A DNA stretch of 6,687 nt from Iamia sp964643485. Its GTDB lineage: Bacteria; Actinomycetota; Acidimicrobiia; Acidimicrobiales; Iamiaceae. Under the pieces are notes generated by a model. That model made no database searches and was not told the origin of the DNA. It saw only the letters and a program-made list of their open reading frames with translations. The translations under genes were made by a program, and so were the position numbers. The stretch is from positions 1 to 6,687 of the forward strand of contig CAZXRA010000009.1 of NCBI GenBank assembly GCA_964643485.1, read 5' to 3'. This document shows positions 1-4,032 of this stretch, piece by piece (within the stretch, counting starts at the first letter, position 1; each line of letters opens with the position of its first letter).

Positions 1-5
1 ACTGG

Positions 6-13
6 TCACCTCC
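6..13 (-). promoter_or_regulatory. Shine-Dalgarno site for a divergent gene outside the window
   Basis: Read on the minus strand these bases are GGAGGTGA, a near-ideal ribosome-binding site, with five bases left before the window edge. A start codon at normal spacing would fall at or just past the edge. The likely reading is a leftward gene beginning just outside, which would make the stretch up to the transporter start a divergent intergenic region. The site is seen directly; the gene is inferred. Confidence 0.35.
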
Positions 14-35
14 GGTCTCCTCGGCCGAGCGACCG

Positions 36-134
36 ATGGCGGGCGCGGACCCTACCCCCGCCCCCCCGTCGGCCTCCACCGCCCGCCGGCGGTCGCAGCC
101 CGGGCCCGCCGGACGCTGGGTCCGCGCCGGCCGT
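36..134 (+). promoter_or_regulatory. Candidate structured leader RNA of the kimA-type gene
   Basis: Three nested pairings are visible. The outer stem pairs 42-52 (GGCGCGGACCC) perfectly with 118-128. After one G-G mismatch it continues for three G-C pairs, one wobble pair and one A-T pair, reaching 36 and 134. Inside, 67-73 pairs with 108-115 around one bulged G. Within that, ACCGCC at 78-83 pairs with GGCGGT at 88-93 around a four-base loop. This shape resembles a cis-regulatory RNA. The best-known leader of kimA/ydaO genes is the c-di-AMP (ydaO) riboswitch, but I do not see its conserved stretches. The region is so GC-rich that chance pairing is a serious alternative, and the transcription start is unknown. 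Confidence 0.3.
50..67 (-). other. G-quadruplex motif (minus strand) / C-rich tract (plus strand)
   Basis: The plus strand reads CCC-TA-CCCCC-G-CCCCCCC. The minus strand therefore carries enough G-tracts for four runs of at least three Gs with loops of 1-4 bases, which satisfies the usual G3+N1-7 pattern. It would form in template DNA for the transporter, or in the leader RNA of the putative leftward gene. Its first bases overlap the outer stem of the candidate leader structure. Confidence 0.35.
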
Positions 135-155
135 GGTCTTAGGCTGCCGCGCCGG

Positions 156-173
156 TCCCGGGACGACCCGGGA
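156..173 (+). promoter_or_regulatory. Perfect 7-bp hairpin just before the kimA-type start
   Basis: TCCCGGG (156-162) and CCCGGGA (167-173) form a perfect stem around the loop ACGA, ending 19 bases before the ATG. Its right arm takes in the first bases of GGAGGT (171-176). It could modulate ribosome access or act as a weak attenuator for the leader. No U-tract follows, so a classical terminator is unlikely. Confidence 0.3.
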
Positions 174-192
174 GGTCTCCCTGCGAGGTGCG

Positions 193-2091
193 ATGGCATC
201 GGTCTTCAAGCGGCTGCTCGTCGGCCGCCCGCTGGCATCCAACGTGGAGGAGCACCAGCGCCTGGGGAAGCCGACGGCGCTGGCCGTCTTCGCCTCGGAT
301 GCCATCTCGTCGACGGCGTACGCGACCCAGGAGATGCTCGTCATCCTCATGGTCGCGGTGACGTTCCCGGCATCGCACAGCTACCTGGTGCCCATCGCCA
401 TCGCCGCCGCCGTGCTGCTGGCCATCGTGGCCACCAGCTACAGCCAGACGATCCGGGCCTACCCCAACGGGGGCGGGGCCTACGTCGTGAGCCGGGAGAA
501 CCTGAGCGTGGGCGCCGGCCTGGTCGCGGGGGCCGCCCTCCTCGTCGACTACACGCTGACCGTGGCGGTGTCGATCTCGGCTGGGGTGCTGGCCATCGGC
601 TCGGCCTTCGACTTCAACGACGACGCCACCCTTCGGGTGGGCCTGGCCCTGGGCTTCCTCGTCCTGCTGACCATCGGCAACCTGCGGGGCCTGAAGGAGG
701 CGGGGCGGATCTTCGCCGCGCCCACCTTCGTGTACGTCGCCCTGCTGGCCGTCCTGCTGGGCGCCGGCCTCTATCAGGTGTTCTTCGGCACGGTCGTCCC
801 CGTCGACACCGAGGCGTCGCGCCAGGCGGTGCGCCACTTCGCCGAGGAGCACGAGCTGGCGTCCAGCGCCGCCCTCTTCATCGTGCTCAAGGCCTTCTCC
901 TCGGGGGCCGTCGTGCTGTCGGGCGTGGAGGCCATCTCCAACGGCGTGCCCGCCTTCCGCAAGCCCGAGGCCCGCAACGCCCGCATCACCCTGGGCTTCA
1001 TGGCCGCGATCCTGGCCGTGGGGTTCTTCGGCATCTCCACCCTGGCCCACCGCTACCACCCCGTGGCCGACGAGGAGGGCCGCACCGTCCTAGCCCAGCT
1101 GGCCGCGGCGGTGTTCGGCGACGGGAGCATCCTCTTCTACGCCCTCCAGTTCGGCACCTTCGCCATCCTGATCCTGGCGGCCAACACCGCCTTCAACGGC
1201 TTCCCCGGGCTGAGCTCGATCATCGCCCGCGACGGCTTCCTGCCCCGACAGCTCGCCACGCGGGGTGATCGCCTGGTCTTCTCCAACGGGGTGCTGATCC
1301 TGGCCGCCATGGCCGGGGTGCTGATCGTGGTCTTCCGGGCCCAGGTGACCCTGCTCATCCCCCTCTACGCCGTGGGGGTGTTCACCGGGTTCACGCTCAG
1401 CCAGGCGGGCATGGTCCGCCACCACCTGCGGGAGCGGGAGCCGCGCTGGCAGCGGGGCCTGGTGATCAACGCGGTGGGCTTCGTGGCGACGGGGCTGGTC
1501 GTGGTGGTCGTGGTGGTCACCAAGTTCGCCCAGGGGGCGTGGATCCCGGTGGTGGTCATCCCCGTGATCGTGGTGGCGTTCCGGTCGGTCCACCGGCACT
1601 ACACCCGCGTCGATCGGGCCCTGGCCGTCCCCCCGGGCTACAAGGCCCGGCGCCGCACCCACACGGTGGTCGTCCTGGTGGGCCGGGTCACGAAGGGGTC
1701 GCTGGAGGCCATCGCCTACGCCCGGTCGTTGCGCCCCGACCGCCTGCTCGCTGTGTCCGTGGTGGCCTCGGCCGAGCAGCAGGAGGCCATCACCCGGGCC
1801 TGGGAGGAGCACGAGATCCCCGTCGAGCTGCGAACGCTGTACTCGCCGTATCGGGAGCTGTCCCGGCCGATCATGCGCTTCGTCGACGAGTACGACATCG
1901 AGGTGGAGGACGACTTCCTCACCGTGGTGCTCCCCGAGTTCGTCCTCGACCACTGGTACGAGCAGCTCCTCCACAATCAGAGCGCCCTGGTGCTGCGGGC
2001 CCGGTTGCGGGCTCGGCCCAACACCGTGGTGACCTCGGTGCCCTTCCACCTCCGGGCCGACGGGATCGAGGTGGTCGGCACCCCCCGGTGA
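193..2091 (+). CDS. kimA: KimA-family potassium importer (APC superfamily permease)
   Basis: This is an integral membrane transporter, probably a proton-coupled K+ importer of the KimA (YdaO) type. The N-terminal pattern FKRLLVGRPL followed by SDAISSTAY, then GGGAYVVS, LLVDYTLTVAVSISAG, GVEAISN, IPLYAVGVF and the C-terminal HNQSA closely match B. subtilis KimA as I remember it. Its known K+-site residues have counterparts at D36, Y43, D119, Y120, T123, S127, E246 and Y392. The site's threonine (T230 in KimA) is Ser243 here. About twelve membrane helices occupy residues 28-467, followed by a cytoplasmic domain to 632 (KimA has 607). ATG 193 was chosen because it puts D36 and Y43 at the same numbers as in KimA. 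A GTG at 133 would add 20 unrelated residues. An automatic annotation would probably say amino acid permease, but the sequence favours K+. In B. subtilis, c-di-AMP represses kimA expression; regulation here is unknown. Confidence 0.88.
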   Translation: MASVFKRLLVGRPLASNVEEHQRLGKPTALAVFASDAISSTAYATQEMLVILMVAVTFPASHSYLVPIAIAAAVLLAIVATSYSQTIRAYPNGGGAYVVSRENLSVGAGLVAGAALLVDYTLTVAVSISAGVLAIGSAFDFNDDATLRVGLALGFLVLLTIGNLRGLKEAGRIFAAPTFVYVALLAVLLGAGLYQVFFGTVVPVDTEASRQAVRHFAEEHELASSAALFIVLKAFSSGAVVLSGVEAISNGVPAFRKPEARNARITLGFMAAILAVGFFGISTLAHRYHPVADEEGRTVLAQLAAAVFGDGSILFYALQFGTFAILILAANTAFNGFPGLSSIIARDGFLPRQLATRGDRLVFSNGVLILAAMAGVLIVVFRAQVTLLIPLYAVGVFTGFTLSQAGMVRHHLREREPRWQRGLVINAVGFVATGLVVVVVVVTKFAQGAWIPVVVIPVIVVAFRSVHRHYTRVDRALAVPPGYKARRRTHTVVVLVGRVTKGSLEAIAYARSLRPDRLLAVSVVASAEQQEAITRAWEEHEIPVELRTLYSPYRELSRPIMRFVDEYDIEVEDDFLTVVLPEFVLDHWYEQLLHNQSALVLRARLRARPNTVVTSVPFHLRADGIEVVGTPR

Positions 2092-2107
2092 GGCCGCCCC
2101 TACCGGG
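2084..2107. terminator. Candidate bidirectional terminator between convergent genes
   Basis: CCCGGT (2084-2089) pairs with ACCGGG (2102-2107), and after one bulged G the stem continues with AGG (2091-2093) and CCT (2099-2101) around a five-base loop. It spans the 8-base gap and includes both stop codons (TGA 2089-2091 on plus, TAG 2102-2100 on minus), so either transcript could fold it. There is no T-run on either side, which is common for terminators in high-GC actinobacteria but leaves the call uncertain. Confidence 0.4.
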
Positions 2108-2816
2108 CGAACATCATCATCCACTGCTCCTGGGTCTGGGGCCGGAACACGACGTTGCGGCGTCGGACCTCGGCCATGGGGGCGGACGGCTTCTCGGAGT
2201 AGAGGTGGCCGGGGTAGAGCACGGTGTCGTCGGGGACCTGGGCCAGCCGCTGGGTGAGGGAGAAGTACATCTCTTCGGGGTCGCTGCCGGGCAGGTCGGT
2301 GCGCCCGCACCCGTCGAGGAACAGGGTGTCGCCGCCCAGCAGGCGCCCCTCCACGAGGAAGCACTGGCTGCCCGGGGTGTGGCCCGGCGTGTGGATCAGG
2401 GTGATGGGGATCTCGCCCACCATCACCGTGTCGCCGCTGGCGTGGCCCACCAGGTGCTCCTCACCCACGCCCGTGGCCCGGCTCACCCAGGGCACCTCGT
2501 CGGCTTGCACGTGCACCGGCACCTGGGTGCGGTCCAGGAGCTCGGCCAGGCCGGCGATGGGGTGACCCATGAGCGATCCGCCGACGTGGTCGGGGTGGTA
2601 GTGGGTGGCGAGGGTGCCGACGAGCCGCATGCCGTCGGCCTCCAGCACGTCGAGCAGGCCGGGCACGTCGTAGGCCAGGTCGACGGCCACCGCCTCGCCC
2701 GTCTCTCGGTCGCCGACCAGGTAGACGAAGTTGACCATCTGCTGGGCGATCGGGTCGTCCTCGGCGACGTCCATCCCGGCGAGGAGCTGGCGGAAGTAGA
2801 GGCGGTCGTCGGCCAT
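2100..2816 (-). CDS. MBL-fold metallo-hydrolase, glyoxalase II/ETHE1-like
   Basis: This is a soluble metal-dependent hydrolase of 238 residues with a complete metallo-beta-lactamase core. The HxHxDH signature is H72-x-H74-x-D76-H77. The third histidine is H146 in HTPGHTPGS, the bridging aspartate is D163 in GDTLF, and the last histidine is H204 in YPGH. The stretch GCGRTDLPGSD (residues 169-179) is typical of the branch holding hydroxyacylglutathione hydrolases and ETHE1-type persulfide dioxygenases. The C-terminal helical substrate domain of true glyoxalase II is not evident. A thioester or similar small-molecule substrate is likely, but it cannot be named. Actinobacteria generally use mycothiol rather than glutathione. 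The start is uncertain: ATG 2816 was chosen, but an in-frame ATG at 2825 adds three residues, and neither has a clear ribosome-binding site. It converges with the transporter gene and lies 83 bases after the DUF4386-type gene on the same strand. Confidence 0.85.
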   Translation of the reverse strand: MADDRLYFRQLLAGMDVAEDDPIAQQMVNFVYLVGDRETGEAVAVDLAYDVPGLLDVLEADGMRLVGTLATHYHPDHVGGSLMGHPIAGLAELLDRTQVPVHVQADEVPWVSRATGVGEEHLVGHASGDTVMVGEIPITLIHTPGHTPGSQCFLVEGRLLGGDTLFLDGCGRTDLPGSDPEEMYFSLTQRLAQVPDDTVLYPGHLYSEKPSAPMAEVRRRNVVFRPQTQEQWMMMFAR

Positions 2817-2834
2817 GGCGGCCATGCTGGCACG

Positions 2835-2879
2835 CCGCCGGACGCGGCGGTGGGCCGCCGCCCGAGGGCGCGGCCCACC
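2835..2879 (-). terminator. Tandem GC-rich hairpins between the DUF4386-type and MBL genes
   Basis: Two stems lie close together. The larger pairs GGTGGGCCGC (2849-2858) perfectly with 2870-2879, and four more pairs are possible inside around a very short loop. The smaller pairs CCGCCG (2835-2840) with CGGCGG (2845-2850) around a four-base loop. They share bases 2849-2850, so both cannot be complete at once. On the leftward transcript the larger follows the DUF4386-type stop by about 20 bases, where a terminator is expected. The smaller ends just before the hydrolase start. There is no U-tract. An AGGAGGT on the minus strand (2883-2877) overlaps the base of the large stem but is about 50 bases from the hydrolase ATG. 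Confidence 0.45.
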
Positions 2880-2899
2880 TCCTGGTGTCCGGGTCGGGC

Positions 2900-3643
2900 T
2901 CAGCCGACGGCGGGGCTGAGCACCGCAGCGGGCGGAGCGACATCGGCGCCGTCGTCGGTCGCCGCCGGCGTGCGGAAGCCCTTGACGGCCATGTACACGC
3001 CGACCGACAGCTCCCAGGCCCCGATCGGGAGGGCCATGAGCAACGCCGCCGAGGAGACCTGCTCCCAGCCGCCGAACAGCGTGACGGTCGACGAGGCGAG
3101 CAACATCGGGGCACCGATCACGCCGAGGGTCGGGATCCATCGGGGCACCAGCCCGGAGCGGCGCAGGACCGTGGCGAAGCAGAGGGCGTTGACGGCCGGG
3201 ATGACGCCGGGACCGAGGAGGAAGGTCCAGTCTTTCACCGCCACGAGGGCGTCGGCGGTGGTGGTGAGCGTGGCGGCGTCGCCGCCGTTCTGGCGCAGGG
3301 AGTAGACGGCCAGGACGGCGATGACGCCGGTGAAGATCGTCGCCGCCTCCAGAGTCCGGCTGGCGACGAACCCGACGGCGCGTCCGGGGCCGTGGCGCTT
3401 GACGACCGGGTAGACGGCGACGGCGGTGCCGATACCGGTGAGGGCGGTGAGGATCTCGATCAGCCCGCCCCACAGGACGCCTTGGTCGTTCCCGGCGCCG
3501 AGCACGAAGTTCGGGTCGTCGAGGACGCCGCCGTAGAGCCCGAGGGCGGGGATCGAGAACACGAACGTGCCGATGTAGAAGAGGCCGGCGGCGAGGGCCG
3601 CCTTCCTCGTCGGATCCATCGGGGGCGTGGGCGTGGTGGTCAT
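2900..3643 (-). CDS. DUF4386-type multi-helix membrane protein
   Basis: This is a 247-residue membrane protein of unknown function. About six hydrophobic helices are visible, near residues 15-37, 60-82, 100-118, 138-157, 168-190 and 200-222. A short hydrophilic N-terminus (MTTTPTPPMDPTRKA) precedes them and an Ala/Pro-rich tail follows. The segment RTLEAATIFTGV and the later SGLVPRWIPTLGVIG match what I recall of the DUF4386 family; no enzyme motif is visible. ATG 3643 was chosen because it is preceded by AAGGGA (3656-3651) at seven bases. Longer readings of the frame add Arg/Pro-rich sequence that is the shadow of the upstream gene. The ATG overlaps that gene's TGA in the four bases ATGA, so the two are probably translationally coupled. 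It may be the membrane partner or target of the regulator encoded upstream; that is inference. Confidence 0.78.
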   Translation of the reverse strand: MTTTPTPPMDPTRKAALAAGLFYIGTFVFSIPALGLYGGVLDDPNFVLGAGNDQGVLWGGLIEILTALTGIGTAVAVYPVVKRHGPGRAVGFVASRTLEAATIFTGVIAVLAVYSLRQNGGDAATLTTTADALVAVKDWTFLLGPGVIPAVNALCFATVLRRSGLVPRWIPTLGVIGAPMLLASSTVTLFGGWEQVSSAALLMALPIGAWELSVGVYMAVKGFRTPAATDDGADVAPPAAVLSPAVG

Positions 3644-3993
3644 GGTCGGTTCCCTTCGTGTCGGGGCACAGGGCCCTCGGTTGTCGATGCGTCGGGCGGC
3701 AGTGGGGTGAGGGAGACCAGGGGGAGGCCGACGTCGCGCAGCTTCTGGAGGAGGCCGTGCAGTGCCGCTTGGTCGACCACCGGTCCCCGGATGACGGTGG
3801 TGCCGTCGCTCTCGATGGAGAGGCTCAGCCCGTCGAACCAGGCCGCCCACCGCGGTTCGAGATGTCCCCTGACGCGGATCTCGTACTGCGGGGTGGTCGT
3901 GGGCTCAGCGGCCGGAACGCCGGTTCTCGACTCGGTGGTGCGGTCCTCTGTGCTCACGGAGGGACCGTACGAACGGACCTGGTGAGTGGTCAT
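3640..3993 (-). CDS. Small conserved protein of unknown function, LuxR-regulator neighbour
   Basis: This is a 117-residue soluble protein. Residues 1-35 are polar and Thr/Ser-rich, probably disordered. The core at 36-100 starts QYEIRVRGHLEPRWAAWFDG and ends with DQAALHGLLQKLRDVGLPLVSL. I recall similar short proteins, all uncharacterised, beside MalT-type LuxR regulators in actinobacteria and Chloroflexi. The core reads as strand-helix-strand-strand-helix-strand, suggesting a small ferredoxin-like or ACT-like fold; this was judged by eye. The start is uncertain: ATG 3993 is preceded in frame by two GTGs (3999, 3996), and a GTG at 3957 would also fit and remove only disordered residues. None has a good ribosome-binding site. 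It lies between the regulator and the DUF4386-type gene, overlapping the latter by four bases, so a role in the same pathway is likely. Confidence 0.72.
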   Translation of the reverse strand: MTTHQVRSYGPSVSTEDRTTESRTGVPAAEPTTTPQYEIRVRGHLEPRWAAWFDGLSLSIESDGTTVIRGPVVDQAALHGLLQKLRDVGLPLVSLTPLPPDASTTEGPVPRHEGNRP

Positions 3994-4020
3994 CACCACA
4001 TGTGGTGAACGACGTGGTGA
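3986..4020. promoter_or_regulatory. Palindrome and repeated GTGGTGA half-sites, candidate operator
   Basis: TCACCACATGTGGTGA (3993-4008) is a perfect 16-base palindrome. A further direct copy of its half-site, GTGGTGA, lies at 4014-4020, twelve bases from the copy at 4002. A near copy, GTGGTCA at 3986-3992, belongs to the coding start ATGACCAC and may be coincidental, since the next gene starts with the same bases. The cluster fills most of the gap between the regulator's stop and the small gene and touches its start codon. A protein, possibly the LuxR-type regulator itself, could bind here. A weak RNA hairpin (six pairs, loop CATG) is the alternative. Confidence 0.4.
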
Positions 4021-4032
4021 TCGTGCCCAGGG

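Larger units (their letters stand above)
14..192. other. GC-rich intergenic region upstream of the KimA-type transporter
   Basis: No convincing gene lies here: the open frames crossing it are low-complexity runs of Pro, Ala, Arg and Gly and look like products of base composition. It holds a nested set of inverted repeats (36-134), a C-rich tract with G-quadruplex potential on the other strand (50-67) and a short perfect hairpin (156-173). The only promoter-like element I can point to is TAGGCT at 140-145, which fits the loose actinobacterial -10 pattern TAnnnT but has no good -35 partner. GGAGGT at 171-176 is too far from the ATG at 193 to be a normal ribosome-binding site. GAGGTG at 185-190 is rather close but usable. 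Confidence 0.5.

Noticed and set aside
14..192. c-di-AMP (ydaO) riboswitch before the kimA-type gene
   Set aside because: Expected from the gene's family, but I cannot find the conserved ydaO stretches. It is reported only as an unclassified structured leader.
36..1268. Long plus-strand open frame (410 codons) overlapping the transporter
   Set aside because: It is an Arg/Pro/Gly-rich shadow of the KimA-type gene in another frame, with no domain. High GC content keeps such frames open.
1090..2364. Long minus-strand open frame antisense to the transporter
   Set aside because: Low-complexity His/Asp/Gly/Pro-rich translation with no recognisable family. It also crosses the convergent stop region and part of the hydrolase gene.
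1539..3305. 588-codon plus-strand open frame across the transporter end and the leftward genes
   Set aside because: It runs antisense to the hydrolase and DUF4386-type genes, which have clear motifs. Its own translation is compositionally biased and matches nothing.
2817..3473. N-terminal extension of the hydrolase frame to 3473
   Set aside because: The added residues are Arg/Pro-rich and antisense-frame products of the DUF4386-type gene. The MBL fold begins right after ATG 2816/2825.
3636..3642. Additional GTGGTCA half-site at the DUF4386-type start
   Set aside because: It is the complement of the start codon plus Thr-Thr codons (ATGACCACC), so it is not evidence for another operator half-site.
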